In this document: positions 19,579 through 28,827 of the stretch, piece by piece | Position numbering within the stretch: position 1 is the stretch's first letter | How the letters are laid out: each line of letters starts with the position of its first letter | NCBI RefSeq assembly: GCF_023634065.1 | Contig: NZ_JALKCV010000002.1 | Span: forward strand, 248,001-312,000 | Direction of reading: 5' to 3' | DNA length: 64,000 nt | Origin: Microbulbifer litoralis | GTDB lineage: Bacteria > Pseudomonadota > Gammaproteobacteria > Pseudomonadales > Cellvibrionaceae | Notes under the pieces: model-generated | Seen by the model: the letters and a program-made list of their open reading frames with translations, nothing else | The model's database searches: none | Told to the model about the DNA's origin: nothing | Made by a program: the position numbers and the translations under genes

Positions 19579-20634
19579 ATGGAGAAAATCAGGGTCCTGT
19601 GTGTGGACGATTCGGCGCTGATCCGGGGCTTGATGCGCGAAATCATCAATGCCCAGCCGGATATGGAAGTCGTTGCGGTTGCGCCGGACCCGCTGGTGGC
19701 GCGCGACCTGATCAAGAGCCACAACCCGGATGTACTGACGCTGGACGTGGAAATGCCGCGCATGGACGGGCTGGATTTTCTCGAGCGCCTGATGCGCCTG
19801 AGGCCCATGCCGGTACTGATGGTGTCGTCGCTGACCGCGGCCGGATCGGAAATCACCCTGCGGGCCCTGGAACTCGGCGCGGTGGATTTCCTGCAGAAAC
19901 CCTCGATGGGTATTCGCAGCGGCCTGATGGAATACAGCGCGGTGATCGGCGAGAAGGTACGCGCAGCGGCCCGCTCGCGCCCGAAGCGAATCCGGGCCCG
20001 GCAACAGTCGCCGGTGCGGGAGCTGGAGCCGGTCATGGTGTCCAGCGAAAAGCTGGTGGCCCTGGGGGCCTCGACCGGCGGCCCGGAGGCGATCCGCCGG
20101 GTGCTGGAACCGCTGCCGGCCAACAGCCCGGCGATCCTGATCGCCCAGCATATGCCCGGCGGCTTTACCCGCTCCTTTGCGGAGCGGCTCGACCGCCTCT
20201 GCCGCATCCGCGTGAAAGAGGCCGAGGCCGGCGAACGGGTACTGCCCGGGCACGCCTATATCGCCCCCGGCGACCGCCACCTGAAATTGAAACGCAGCGG
20301 TGCCAACTATGTGGTGCAACTGGACGACGCGGCGCCGGTCAACCGGCACCGGCCTTCGGTGGACGTGCTGTTCCGGTCGACCGCGGAGCAGGCCGGCCGC
20401 AACGCCATCGGCGTACTGCTGACCGGCATGGGCAAGGACGGCGCGCCGGGGTTGCTGGCAATGCGTGAGGCCGGCGCGCCGACACTGGCCCAGGACGAGG
20501 CCACATCGCTGGTTTTCGGAATGCCGCGCGAGGCGATCGCGCTGGGGGCGGCCACCGAGGTGGTGGCGCTGGAAGAAGTGGCCGGGCGCATGATGGCACT
20601 GGCCGCGGCGTCCGGGCGTGCGCAGAGGGTTTGA
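19579..20634 (+). CDS. cheB: Chemotaxis response regulator / protein-glutamate methylesterase CheB
   Basis: A 351-residue protein. The receiver domain has [14 protein letters not shown] and phospho-acceptor Asp56 ([17 protein letters not shown]). The methylesterase domain has the catalytic serine in [14 protein letters not shown], the catalytic histidine in [16 protein letters not shown], and the catalytic aspartate region [23 protein letters not shown] 19579 is chosen because AGCAGG lies upstream; TTG 19573 would add two residues. It removes methyl groups from the receptors and is activated by CheA. Confidence 0.96.
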   Translation: MEKIRVLCVDDSALIRGLMREIINAQPDMEVVAVAPDPLVARDLIKSHNPDVLTLDVEMPRMDGLDFLERLMRLRPMPVLMVSSLTAAGSEITLRALELGAVDFLQKPSMGIRSGLMEYSAVIGEKVRAAARSRPKRIRARQQSPVRELEPVMVSSEKLVALGASTGGPEAIRRVLEPLPANSPAILIAQHMPGGFTRSFAERLDRLCRIRVKEAEAGERVLPGHAYIAPGDRHLKLKRSGANYVVQLDDAAPVNRHRPSVDVLFRSTAEQAGRNAIGVLLTGMGKDGAPGLLAMREAGAPTLAQDEATSLVFGMPREAIALGAATEVVALEEVAGRMMALAAASGRAQRV

Positions 20635-20830
20635 TCGTGTGAAGAAAGAACCGATACACCAGTTTTTGACCCGGCGATGGCCGCAGTGGCGCGCCGTCGC
20701 CGCCGGGGTGATCGAGCGCGGACGCGATCGATTTTCCAGGTTTTCGACCCAGTTGCTTTTTCGGCTACCCGCCAGACAAAGCGCAACACTCATCAATAAT
20801 GCGAGATTGCACGAGGAGGATACGCCGGCC

Positions 20831-22570
20831 ATGATGAAATTGATCCGGAATCTCAATATCAACACGATAGTGGCGGGTGTGCTGGTGTGCTGCACCCTGC
20901 TGATCGGGGCGCTTTCCGCCCTGCGCTTTACCACCAACCAGGTCGGCGAAAACGCCGTGCAGACCCTGCACCGGATCAACGTGCAGGAACTGCACGATAT
21001 TTTCCGGGCCATCACTGTGCTCAACCAGGCGCGCATCGAAATGGACCTGGGCGCCGACGAGCTGGCTGCCGGCCGCAGCCTGACCGCGAAAACCTACCTC
21101 AACGGCGTGCCCGAGTACCTGGCGCGCGCCGAGCAGCAGTTCACCGCCGTGCGCGAGCTGGAGCACGACGACAAGGCCGCAGCGCGCCTCGAGGAACTGA
21201 ACGTCGCCTTCCCGGAAGTATTGGGAGAAGTGCGCGGCCAGTTGCAACTGCTGCTGCAGGACGATCCGGACCTGGAGGGCTACAGGGAGCGCCAGGAGGA
21301 TGTCAGTGTCCTCAACGATGACCTCAACACTGCGCTGCTGGCCATTCTCGACACCGCGGGCCAGGAGAGCGCCGACCTGATGGACGAGTACCACGATAAA
21401 ATCGGGCTCTACGGCAATATCGGTATCGCGGTACTCGCCACCATTTTCGTGATCCTGGTATTGATCTACCTGCTGCTGCGCCAGGTCGTCGTGCGGCCGC
21501 TGGGCGAGGCGGTGGAAAACCTGCAGCGTATTGCCCGCGCCGACCTGTCGCGCCCGATCAGCGACCGGGGCCGCAACGAGATCGGCAAACTGTTCAGTGC
21601 CATGCGCGAAATGCGCGACAGTCTCAGCGGTATCGTCACCCAGGTGCGCACCGGCAGCAGCTCCTTCCATACCGGCTCCTCGGAAATTGCGCGCGGCAAC
21701 GCCGACCTGTCCTCGCGCACCGAGCAGCAGGCCGCCTCCCTGGAAGAGACCGCCACCAGCATGGAGCAGCTGACCGCCACGGTGAAACAGAACGCCGACA
21801 ACGCGCGCCAGGCCAGCGGCCTGGCCAGCGATGCCTCCGGTACCGCATCCCGCGGCGGCGAGGTGATGCAGCAGGTCTCCAGCAAGATGCAGGGCATTAC
21901 CGAGAGCTCGCGCAAGGTGGCGGATATCACCGGCATGATCGACTCCATCGCCTTCCAGACCAATATTCTCGCGCTCAACGCCTCGGTGGAGGCGGCGCGC
22001 GCCGGTGAACAGGGCCGCGGTTTTGCGGTGGTGGCCGGCGAAGTGCGCAACCTGGCCGGCAACAGCGCCGACGCCGCGCGCCAGATCAAGGAGCTGATCG
22101 AGAATTCCGCCACCGAGGTGGAAGAGGGCTCCGCGCTGGTGCAGCAGGCCGGCGATACCATGCGGGAAGTGCTGGATGCGGTCACCCGTGTGGCCGACAT
22201 CATGGACGAGATCTCTGCAGCCTCCCAGGAGCAGAGCGGCGGTATCGAGCAGGTCAGCCAGGCCGTCAGCCAGATGGACGAGATGACCCAGCAGAACGCC
22301 GCGCTGGTGGAAGAGACCACCGCCGCCGCCGCCTCCCTGGAACAGCAGGCGCAGCGCCTTGCGGAAACCGTGTCCGTGTTCCGCCTGCGCGCCGGCAGCG
22401 AGGCGGGTGCCAGCGATGGGGAAAACGCCCGGGGGCCCGCTGATCGCGAACAGGGCAGTGCCCGGGAGCGCACCCCAGCCGCTGCAGAGCGGCGCCCGGC
22501 GCGCGACACCGCCGCGGAAACCCGTGCGGAAGCGGTGGCCGAGAGCGACGGCGACTGGGAAGAATTCTGA
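20831..22570 (+). CDS. Transmembrane methyl-accepting chemotaxis protein with CheR/CheB tether
   Basis: A 579-residue receptor of Tar/Tsr type. There is an N-terminal membrane segment (about 10-30), a periplasmic helical sensor domain of roughly 160 residues rich in acidic residues, a second membrane segment ([20 protein letters not shown]), a HAMP domain, methylation helices and the tip [20 protein letters not shown]. The chain ends with a flexible linker and the pentapeptide DWEEF, matching the xWxxF tether that binds CheR and CheB. Start ATG 20831 follows AGGAGGA. The ligand is unknown. It takes the place of tap between cheRB and cheYZ. Confidence 0.93.
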   Translation: MMKLIRNLNINTIVAGVLVCCTLLIGALSALRFTTNQVGENAVQTLHRINVQELHDIFRAITVLNQARIEMDLGADELAAGRSLTAKTYLNGVPEYLARAEQQFTAVRELEHDDKAAARLEELNVAFPEVLGEVRGQLQLLLQDDPDLEGYRERQEDVSVLNDDLNTALLAILDTAGQESADLMDEYHDKIGLYGNIGIAVLATIFVILVLIYLLLRQVVVRPLGEAVENLQRIARADLSRPISDRGRNEIGKLFSAMREMRDSLSGIVTQVRTGSSSFHTGSSEIARGNADLSSRTEQQAASLEETATSMEQLTATVKQNADNARQASGLASDASGTASRGGEVMQQVSSKMQGITESSRKVADITGMIDSIAFQTNILALNASVEAARAGEQGRGFAVVAGEVRNLAGNSADAARQIKELIENSATEVEEGSALVQQAGDTMREVLDAVTRVADIMDEISAASQEQSGGIEQVSQAVSQMDEMTQQNAALVEETTAAAASLEQQAQRLAETVSVFRLRAGSEAGASDGENARGPADREQGSARERTPAAAERRPARDTAAETRAEAVAESDGDWEEF

Positions 22571-22659
22571 GCCGGTGCGGCCGCGCCGTGGCTGCACCCT
22601 GAACAATTTATTGCCGGCCATCTGCGCCGGGCCATCGACGATCGAGTGAGAAGTGAAAA

Positions 22660-23046
22660 ATGGATAAGGGTATGAAAATTCTGGTGGTGGACGATTTCCC
22701 CACCATGCGCCGCATCGTTCGCAGCCTGCTGAAGGAGCTGGGATTCAACAATGTGGACGAGGCCGAAGACGGCCAGGAGGGGCTGCAGAAACTCGCCAGT
22801 GGCGACTTCGAATTCGTGGTTTCGGACTGGAATATGCCCAACCTGAACGGCCTCGACATGCTCAAGCAGATCCGCGCCGACGACGCGCTGAAATCCCTGC
22901 CGGTGTTGATGGTCACCGCCGAGGCGAAAAAGGACAATATCGTCGCCGCCGCCCAGGCCGGCGCCAACGGCTATATCGTCAAGCCGTTTACCGCCGCCAC
23001 CCTGGAGGAAAAGCTCAACAAGATTTTCGAGAAGCTGGGCAAGTGA
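22660..23046 (+). CDS. cheY: Chemotaxis response regulator CheY
   Basis: A 128-residue single-domain response regulator. Acidic residues Asp11/Asp12 ([18 protein letters not shown]), phospho-acceptor Asp56 ([16 protein letters not shown]), the Thr in MVTAEAKK and the Lys in [11 protein letters not shown] are all present and closely follow the enterobacterial protein. Phospho-CheY binds FliM to change motor rotation. Followed directly by cheZ. Confidence 0.97.
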   Translation: MDKGMKILVVDDFPTMRRIVRSLLKELGFNNVDEAEDGQEGLQKLASGDFEFVVSDWNMPNLNGLDMLKQIRADDALKSLPVLMVTAEAKKDNIVAAAQAGANGYIVKPFTAATLEEKLNKIFEKLGK

Positions 23047-23074
23047 CCGGCCACTATGGTGAGGAGAAGCGACT

Positions 23075-23764
23075 ATGAGTGGTGAGGCACGGCAGATGGC
23101 CGCCCCCGGCAGCGCGCCCAATGACGATCTGGTACAGCGCATCGGGCAGCTCACGCGGATGCTGCGCGAGAGCATGCGCGAACTGGGCCTGGACAAGGAA
23201 GTGGAAAAGGCCGCGGAGGCAATTCCCGATGCCCGCGCCCGCCTGAACTATGTGGCCGCCATGACCGAACAGGCCGCGGACCGGGTGCTGAACGCGGTGG
23301 ACCGCGCGCAGCCGCTGCAGAACGATATCGAGAGCCGCGCCGAGGCGCTCGACCGCCAGTGGCAGGCCTGGTTTGAAAACCCGGTGGAGCTGGAGGATGC
23401 GCGCGAACTGGTAAAAGACACCCGCGCCTATCTCGGCGCCGTACCGGAAATGGCCCGCGGCACTGGCCGGGAACTGCTGGAAATCACCATGGCCCAGGAT
23501 TTCCAGGACCTGACCGGCCAGGTGCTGAAGAAAATGATGGATGTGATCAGCGAGGTGGAGCGCCAGCTGGTACAGGCGCTGCTGGAAAATCTGCCCGAAG
23601 ACGGCGAGCGCGAGGCCTTGCGCCAGCGCATGGAAGGCGGCGAAGCGGCGGAAGCCGGCGGCGACGCATCCCTGGTCAACGGCCCACAGATCGATGGCGG
23701 CGGCGAGGATGTAGTCAGCAGCCAGGACCAGGTGGATGCGCTGCTGGACGAGCTGGGGTTCTGA
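23075..23764 (+). CDS. cheZ: CheY-P phosphatase CheZ
   Basis: A 229-residue helical protein. The conserved active segment AQDFQDLTGQVLKKMMDVI (with the catalytic glutamine in LTGQV) and the C-terminal CheY-binding helix SQDQVDALLDELGF are clear. It removes phosphate from CheY. CheZ is typical of beta- and gammaproteobacteria. It is the last gene before a paired REP-like repeat. Confidence 0.95.
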   Translation: MSGEARQMAAPGSAPNDDLVQRIGQLTRMLRESMRELGLDKEVEKAAEAIPDARARLNYVAAMTEQAADRVLNAVDRAQPLQNDIESRAEALDRQWQAWFENPVELEDARELVKDTRAYLGAVPEMARGTGRELLEITMAQDFQDLTGQVLKKMMDVISEVERQLVQALLENLPEDGEREALRQRMEGGEAAEAGGDASLVNGPQIDGGGEDVVSSQDQVDALLDELGF

Positions 23765-23767
23765 TCT

Positions 23768-23852
23768 CCCGGATTCCGCTGCGCTCCATCCGGGCTACGT
23801 TTGCCCGCGAGTCATGTAGCCCGGATGCAGGCGCGCAGCGCCGGAATCCGGG
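23768..23852. repeat. Inverted pair of REP-like palindromes
   Basis: CCCGGATTCCGCTGCGCTCC...GGGCTAC (23768-23798) faces GTAGCCCGGATGCAGG...GGAATCCGGG (23816-23852). The two units can pair into a long cruciform in the cheZ-flhB gap and could act as an mRNA stabiliser or attenuator. The rest of the 211-base gap shows only an isolated GCCGATAA. Confidence 0.7.
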
Positions 23853-23975
23853 GGCCGGCCCGAGCGCATCTCTTCCGGCAAACAGACGCCGATAAATCAC
23901 TCTAATCGTCGAATCGACGCGATCAGCTTTTATCCACAATGGCGGCAGTAAAGCGAAACTGCGCAAGTTGCCGCC

Positions 23976-25112
23976 ATGGCCGACGAGACCGAAGATCAGG
24001 AGAAGACAGAAGCCGCCACACCCCGGCGCCTGGAAAAGGCGCGCGAGGAGGGGCAGGTGGCGCGCTCGCGGGAACTGGCCACGGTGCTGCTGCTGGCCGG
24101 CGGTGTGGGTGGCCTGTGGGCCATGGGGCCGCTGCTGTTCGGCAAGGTGGGGCTGGTCATGGAACAGTCCTTCCTGTTCGAGCGCCAGCAGGCGCTGGAC
24201 CCGGCGGTGATGCTGTCCCACGTCGCGGACCTTTTTGCGCGCGGCCTGTTCGCGCTGATGCCGCTGTTCCTGCTGCTGGCGCTGCTCGCGCTGGTGGCGC
24301 CCAACCTGCTGGGCGGTTTCCTGGTCTCCGCCAAGTCCCTCAAGCCGCAGTTCTCCAAGCTCAATCCCCTCAAAGGCCTCAAGCGGCAGTTCTCTTCCCA
24401 GGCGCTGGCCGAGCTGGCCAAGGCGGTGGCCAAGTCGGTGCTGGTCGGGTCGGTGGTGGCCGCCTTCCTGGCCAGCCGCCGCGGCGAATTCTTTGCGCTG
24501 ATGGACCAGCCGGTGGAGCAGGCGCTGGCCGGCGCGCTGTCGCTGGCGGCACAGGCCTGTGGGCTGATGGTGTTTTCGCTGGTGGTGGTGATCCTGATCG
24601 ACGTGCCCTACCAGCTTTGGAGCCACGCGAAAAAACTGCGTATGAGCAAGGAAGAAATCAAGCGCGAGCACAAGGAAACCGAGGGCGATCCGCAGCTCAA
24701 GGGGCGCATCCGCCAGCAACAGCAGGCCATGGCTCGCAACCGCATGATGAGCAAGGTGCCCGATGCGGATGTGATCGTCACCAACCCGACCCACTACGCG
24801 GTGGCACTGCACTACGACGAACACCGCATGGGCGCCCCGCGCGTGGTGGCCAAAGGGGTGGACGCGGTGGCTGCGCGCATTCGCGAACTGGGCGGCGAGC
24901 ACCGGGTGCCGCTGTTGGAAGCGCCGGCACTGGCGCGCTCGCTGTACCGGCACGTGGACCTGGATTGCGAAATTCCCGGCCCGCTCTACACCGCCGTGGC
25001 CGAGGTGCTGGCCTGGGCCATGCGCCTGAAGAGCGCCCGCCGCGACGGCACTGAATTGCCGCAGACCCCGGCGCAGTTGCCGGTTCCCGAAGAATTGGAG
25101 GTAGCGCCATGA
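23976..25112 (+). CDS. flhB: Flagellar export apparatus switch protein FlhB
   Basis: A 378-residue inner-membrane component of the flagellar type III export gate. The N-terminus is characteristic (EKTEAATPRRLEKAREEGQV), followed by four membrane segments, the basic region HAKKLRMSKEEIKREHKETEG and the autocleavage motif NPTH in VIVTNPTHYAVAL. Autocleavage switches export from rod/hook to filament substrates under FliK control. It overlaps flhA by four bases. Confidence 0.97.
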   Translation: MADETEDQEKTEAATPRRLEKAREEGQVARSRELATVLLLAGGVGGLWAMGPLLFGKVGLVMEQSFLFERQQALDPAVMLSHVADLFARGLFALMPLFLLLALLALVAPNLLGGFLVSAKSLKPQFSKLNPLKGLKRQFSSQALAELAKAVAKSVLVGSVVAAFLASRRGEFFALMDQPVEQALAGALSLAAQACGLMVFSLVVVILIDVPYQLWSHAKKLRMSKEEIKREHKETEGDPQLKGRIRQQQQAMARNRMMSKVPDADVIVTNPTHYAVALHYDEHRMGAPRVVAKGVDAVAARIRELGGEHRVPLLEAPALARSLYRHVDLDCEIPGPLYTAVAEVLAWAMRLKSARRDGTELPQTPAQLPVPEELEVAP

Positions 25113-27193
25113 CAACGGCAAACGCAAACCCGGGGGCGGGCGGCTGGCTCGGCGCACCCGGTGGCAAGGTACTGGCGGGTCCGGTGTTGATCCTGCTGAT
25201 CATGGCGATGCTGATACTGCCGCTGCCGCCCTTCGCGCTGGATGTCTTCTTCACGTTCAATATTGCGCTGTCGCTGATGGTGCTGCTGGTCAGCATGTTC
25301 ACATTGAGCGCGCTCGAGTTCGCCGCCTTCCCGGCGATACTGCTGTTTACCACGCTGTTGCGCCTGGCCCTGAACGTGGCCTCCACCCGCGTGGTGCTGA
25401 TGGAGGGCCACAGCGGCGGCGCCGCGGCGGGCAAGGTGATCGAGGCCTTCGGCCAGTTCCTGGTCGGTGGCAATTTCGCCGTGGGGCTGGTGGTATTCCT
25501 GATCCTGGTGGTGATCAATTTCATGGTCATCACCAAGGGCGCCGGCCGCATCGCCGAAGTGGGCGCGCGCTTTATGCTCGACGCCATGCCCGGCAAGCAG
25601 ATGGCCATCGATGCCGACCTGAACGCCGGCTTGATCGGCGAGGAAGAGGCGCGCCAGCGCCGCACGGATGTGGCGCAGGAGGCGGATTTCTACGGCTCCA
25701 TGGACGGCGCCAGCAAATTCGTGCGCGGCGACGCCGTGGCCGGCCTGGTGATCATGGCGGTGAATATTATCGGCGGCCTGCTGATCGGCATGCTGCAGCA
25801 CGACATGTCCTTTTCCGATGCCGGCCGTACCTACACGCTATTGACCATCGGCGACGGCCTGGTGGCGCAGATACCGGCGCTGGTGATTTCCACCGCCGCC
25901 GGCGTGACCGTATCGCGGGTCAATACCGATCAGGATGTGGGCCAGCAGATGATCGGCCAACTGCTCACCAACCCGCGGGTGCTGTTCCTGGCCGCGGGTG
26001 TGATGGGCCTGTTGGGGCTGGTGCCGGGTATGCCCAATTTCGTCTTCCTGCTGTTTACGTTGCTGCTGGCGGGCCTGGCCTGGTTCCTGATCCGGCGTCG
26101 CGACAACCAGCTGGCCGAGGAACAGGTCAGCGCCGAACCGCCGCCGCAACCGCAGGACCCCGAGGCGAGCTGGGACGACGTGCAGCTGATCGATACCCTG
26201 GGCCTGGAAGTGGGACACCGCCTGATTCCGCTGGTGGACCAGCGCCAGCAGGGCGAACTGTTGGGACGCATCAAGAGCGTGCGCAAAAAATTCGCACGGG
26301 AGGTGGGTTTCCTGCCGCCGGTGGTGCATATCCGCGATAACCTCGAACTGGGGGCCAACAGCTACCTGATTGCGCTCAAGGGCGCGGAAGTCGGTCGCGG
26401 CGAGGCCTATCCCGGCAAGTGGCTGGCGATCAATCCCGGTGAGGTTACCGGCGAACTGCAGGGCACCGTCACACAAGATCCCGCTTTCGGCCTGCCGGCG
26501 GTGTGGATCGAGTCGGAGCAGCGCGAGCGCGCGCAGGTTTACGGTTACACGGTGGTGGACGCCAGCACCGTGGTGGCCACGCATTTCAACCACCTGCTGC
26601 ACCGCCACTCGGCGGAGATGCTCGGTCGCCAAGAGGTACAGCAACTGCTGGACAAGCTCGGCGGCGAAAGCAAGAGCCTGGTGGAGGAAGTGGTGCCGAA
26701 AACGGTGTCGCTGACCGCCGTGCAGCGGATACTGCAGAACCTGCTCGACGAGGAGGTGCCGATCCGCGATCTGCGCACCATCCTCGACACCCTCGCCGAT
26801 CGCGGCGGCCAGCAGGCGGACCCGCTCGAGCTCACCGCCTGGGTGCGCGTGGCGCTGGGCCGCGCCATTGTGCACCAGTGCTTCCCGGGCAGCGGCGAAC
26901 TGCATGTGATCGGTCTCGACAGCCAGCTGGAGCAGGTGCTCGGCCAGGCGCTGGAGGGCGGCGGTGCGCTGGAACCCGGCTTGGCGGATACACTGATGAA
27001 CCAGGCCGCCGCGGCCCTGGAGCGCCAGGAGGCCGCCGGCGAGCCGCCGGTGCTGGTTGTACAGCACAGCCTGCGCCCACTGTTGGCGCACTTCCTGCGC
27101 CGGCGCCTGCGCCACCTGGCGGTACTGTCCCAGGCGGAAATCCCCGAGGACCGCACGCTGAAAATCACCAGCCTGATCGGCGGTCGCTCGTGA
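25109..27193 (+). CDS. flhA: Flagellar export apparatus protein FlhA
   Basis: A 694-residue export-gate protein. The first 330 residues hold about eight membrane segments with the conserved stretches LLRLALNVASTR, FVVFLILVVINF-like, KGAGRIAEVGARF and DALPGKQMAID-like (here DAMPGKQMAIDADLNAGLI). The C-terminal cytoplasmic domain binds chaperone-substrate complexes (QQLLDKLGGESKSLVEEVVP). The ATG overlaps the flhB stop (ATGA) and the stop overlaps flhE (GTGA). Confidence 0.97.
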   Translation: MTTANANPGAGGWLGAPGGKVLAGPVLILLIMAMLILPLPPFALDVFFTFNIALSLMVLLVSMFTLSALEFAAFPAILLFTTLLRLALNVASTRVVLMEGHSGGAAAGKVIEAFGQFLVGGNFAVGLVVFLILVVINFMVITKGAGRIAEVGARFMLDAMPGKQMAIDADLNAGLIGEEEARQRRTDVAQEADFYGSMDGASKFVRGDAVAGLVIMAVNIIGGLLIGMLQHDMSFSDAGRTYTLLTIGDGLVAQIPALVISTAAGVTVSRVNTDQDVGQQMIGQLLTNPRVLFLAAGVMGLLGLVPGMPNFVFLLFTLLLAGLAWFLIRRRDNQLAEEQVSAEPPPQPQDPEASWDDVQLIDTLGLEVGHRLIPLVDQRQQGELLGRIKSVRKKFAREVGFLPPVVHIRDNLELGANSYLIALKGAEVGRGEAYPGKWLAINPGEVTGELQGTVTQDPAFGLPAVWIESEQRERAQVYGYTVVDASTVVATHFNHLLHRHSAEMLGRQEVQQLLDKLGGESKSLVEEVVPKTVSLTAVQRILQNLLDEEVPIRDLRTILDTLADRGGQQADPLELTAWVRVALGRAIVHQCFPGSGELHVIGLDSQLEQVLGQALEGGGALEPGLADTLMNQAAAALERQEAAGEPPVLVVQHSLRPLLAHFLRRRLRHLAVLSQAEIPEDRTLKITSLIGGRS

Positions 27194-27591
27194 ATTGGCG
27201 CGCGATGCAGATCGCGGTGCTGGTCGCCTCGTTCGGTGTCCCCCCGTGCACTGCGGCACCGGGCAGCTGGGCCGCTTCACCGGAGGTGCCGCGGCCGGCG
27301 GTGGCCGGGCGCATTTATCGCAGCGCAATTGTCGCAGTACCGGAGCGGGCCGCGGCACAGGAAATTCGCCGCGTGGCCTGGCACTGGCGCGCCGGCGCTG
27401 CGCTGCAGGCCTGGTTGTGCCAGCGCGAGCACTGCAGGAAACTGCCGGGCCGGCGCGGCAGGGAGGCACTGTTCAACGGCCGGCCCGCCGCTATACCGCT
27501 GCATTTCCGCTTCCGCCTGCCCGCGGGAAAAACCCGCGCGGTAGATATCTCGCAACTGTCGCTGGTGGTGGAGTACGGAATGGCCCGCTAG
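27190..27591 (+). CDS. flhE: Flagellar protein FlhE
   Basis: A 133-residue periplasmic protein with an N-terminal signal peptide (MNWRAMQIAVLVASF...CTAA) and then GSWAASPEVPRPAV. The middle has RRVAWHWRAG...LQAWLCQREHC, matching the conserved W-W and paired cysteines of FlhE, and the end has LHFRFRLPAG...LSLVVEYG. Start GTG 27190 overlaps the flhA stop. In Salmonella and E. coli, FlhE follows flhA and limits proton leak through the export gate. Sequence similarity is moderate, but position, length and cysteine pattern agree. Confidence 0.8.
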   Translation: MNWRAMQIAVLVASFGVPPCTAAPGSWAASPEVPRPAVAGRIYRSAIVAVPERAAAQEIRRVAWHWRAGAALQAWLCQREHCRKLPGRRGREALFNGRPAAIPLHFRFRLPAGKTRAVDISQLSLVVEYGMAR

Positions 27592-27595
27592 CGGG

Positions 27596-27624
27596 TCGTA
27601 GGAGCCTGCCCTGCAGGCGAATGG
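27596..27624. repeat. REP-like palindrome (GTAGGAGCCTGC type)
   Basis: GTAGGAGCCTGCCCTGCAGGCGAA has a GCCTGC/GCAGGC stem and closely resembles the GTAGGAGC...GCGAA REP sequences of Pseudomonas genomes. It lies five bases after the flhE stop. The remainder of the flhE-fliA gap (to 27854) shows no clear sigma-28 site. Confidence 0.55.
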
Positions 27625-27854
27625 TAACGCTGGCCGCGGAACTGGCTCGCGCCCCGGCGACCTTGCGCGGTCGGCCGCATCCGCGATCGCCACACCCGAC
27701 ACTCCCGTCAAACCCCCGATAAGCCGACAACAATCCCCGCTTTTCCCCGCTTCCGATTTTCCCGCAGCGCAAATAATAGCGATGCGGGGTTTTATTTTTG
27801 CCGCGGCATTTCCGCGGCGCTCCGCGGGAATAAGAAAACAGCCCGGGGAATGCA

Positions 27855-28559
27855 ATGTACACGGCACAGGGAACCATCAATCGGGAGGACCTGCTCGAGC
27901 AGCACCTGCCCAATGTCCGTCGCCAGGCGCTGGCGCTGCAGGTCAAACTGCCGTCCGGTATCGATCTGGACGACCTGATCCAGGCGGGTACCGTCGGCCT
28001 GCTGGATGCCCTGCAGCGTTTCGACCCCAACGCCGGGGCGAGCTTTTCCACTTTTGCCAGCCAGCGCATTCGCGGCGCCATGATCGATGAGCTGCGCAGC
28101 CGCGACTGGTTGCCGCGCAGTGTGCGCCGCAATGCCCGCGCGGTGGAACAGCACCTGCTGCGGCTGGAGCAGCGTCTTGGGCGTTCGGCCAATGAGCGTG
28201 AAATCGCCGAAGAGATCGGTATGAGCCTGGAGGAGTACCGCCAACTGCTGAGCGATACCAACAACGGTCACCTGTTGCCGTTCGAGGAACTGGTGGCGGA
28301 AAGCGGCGAGCCGGAAGCCGGCAGCGGCGGACCCATGTCGCCGTTTGCGGCGCTGGTAGACGGCGAACAGCGCGAGCGACTGGTGGCGGCCATCGATGCA
28401 TTACCCGAGCGTGAAAAGCTGTTGATGGGGCTCTACTACCAGGAAGAGCTGAACCTGAAAGAGATAGGTGCGGTACTCGGTGTCACCGAATCCCGTGTCT
28501 GCCAGCTGCACAGCCAGGCGGTCAAGCGGCTGCGTGCGAGCCTGGTGGGTAGTGATTAA
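27855..28559 (+). CDS. fliA: Flagellar sigma factor FliA (sigma-28)
   Basis: A 234-residue sigma-28 family factor directing RNA polymerase to late flagellar promoters. Region 2 has PSGIDLDDLIQAGTVGLLDAL and FSTFASQRIRGAMIDELRS; region 3 has NEREIAEEIGMSLEEYRQLL; region 4 has LNLKEIGAVLGVTESRVCQL, the -35-binding helix-turn-helix. Its promoters (TAAAG-N11-GCCGATA) are found repeatedly here, and its anti-sigma factor gene flgM is 4 kb downstream. Its position after flhE, without flhF/flhG, differs from polar-flagellum loci. Confidence 0.96.
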   Translation: MYTAQGTINREDLLEQHLPNVRRQALALQVKLPSGIDLDDLIQAGTVGLLDALQRFDPNAGASFSTFASQRIRGAMIDELRSRDWLPRSVRRNARAVEQHLLRLEQRLGRSANEREIAEEIGMSLEEYRQLLSDTNNGHLLPFEELVAESGEPEAGSGGPMSPFAALVDGEQRERLVAAIDALPEREKLLMGLYYQEELNLKEIGAVLGVTESRVCQLHSQAVKRLRASLVGSD

Positions 28560-28640
28560 GTGTTGAGGGTCTCATCATTGTATTGACCGTTGCCCGGAAT
28601 CCTTCAATAACCTTGAGCCTTGTATTCACTCCCTTGAATC

Positions 28641-28667
28641 GTCATTCCGGATCGAGTCCGGGATGAC
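28641..28667. repeat. Intergenic palindrome (GTCATTCCGGA type)
   Basis: GTCATTCCGGA-TCGAG-TCCGGGATGAC is an almost perfect inverted repeat downstream of fliA. A related composite occurs at 55131-55233. This type is widespread in proteobacterial intergenic DNA. Confidence 0.55.
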
Positions 28668-28768
28668 GGCTCCAAAGAGCGGGCCTTGGTCAGGATGATT
28701 TTGAGACAACCAATAAATGGATGTTCTGAAATAACGGATTTTTTACACGCGCGATTGTTGTCGCCTGT

Positions 28769-28801
28769 AGCCACTGCGGGAAATCCGCAGTGGCTTTTTT
28801 T
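28769..28801 (+). terminator. Rho-independent terminator after fliA
   Basis: AGCCACTGCGG-GAAAT-CCGCAGTGGCT followed by seven T residues is a strong intrinsic terminator for the rightward transcript ending with fliA, 210 bases after its stop. It also lies just past the convergent TraF-like gene but has no A-run to serve that strand. Confidence 0.88.
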
Positions 28802-28827
28802 GTGCTGGAAAAACTTTCCGTGACAAC

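Noticed and set aside
23888..23895. GCCGATAA box upstream of flhB as a sigma-28 promoter
   Set aside because: The -10 is perfect, but the position 11 bases upstream has no TAAAG-like -35 (it reads CTCTTCCG). flhB is also normally an early gene.
27714..27722. CCCGATAAG upstream of fliA as a self-activating sigma-28 promoter
   Set aside because: No TAAAG-like -35 at the correct spacing, and the first -10 base differs.
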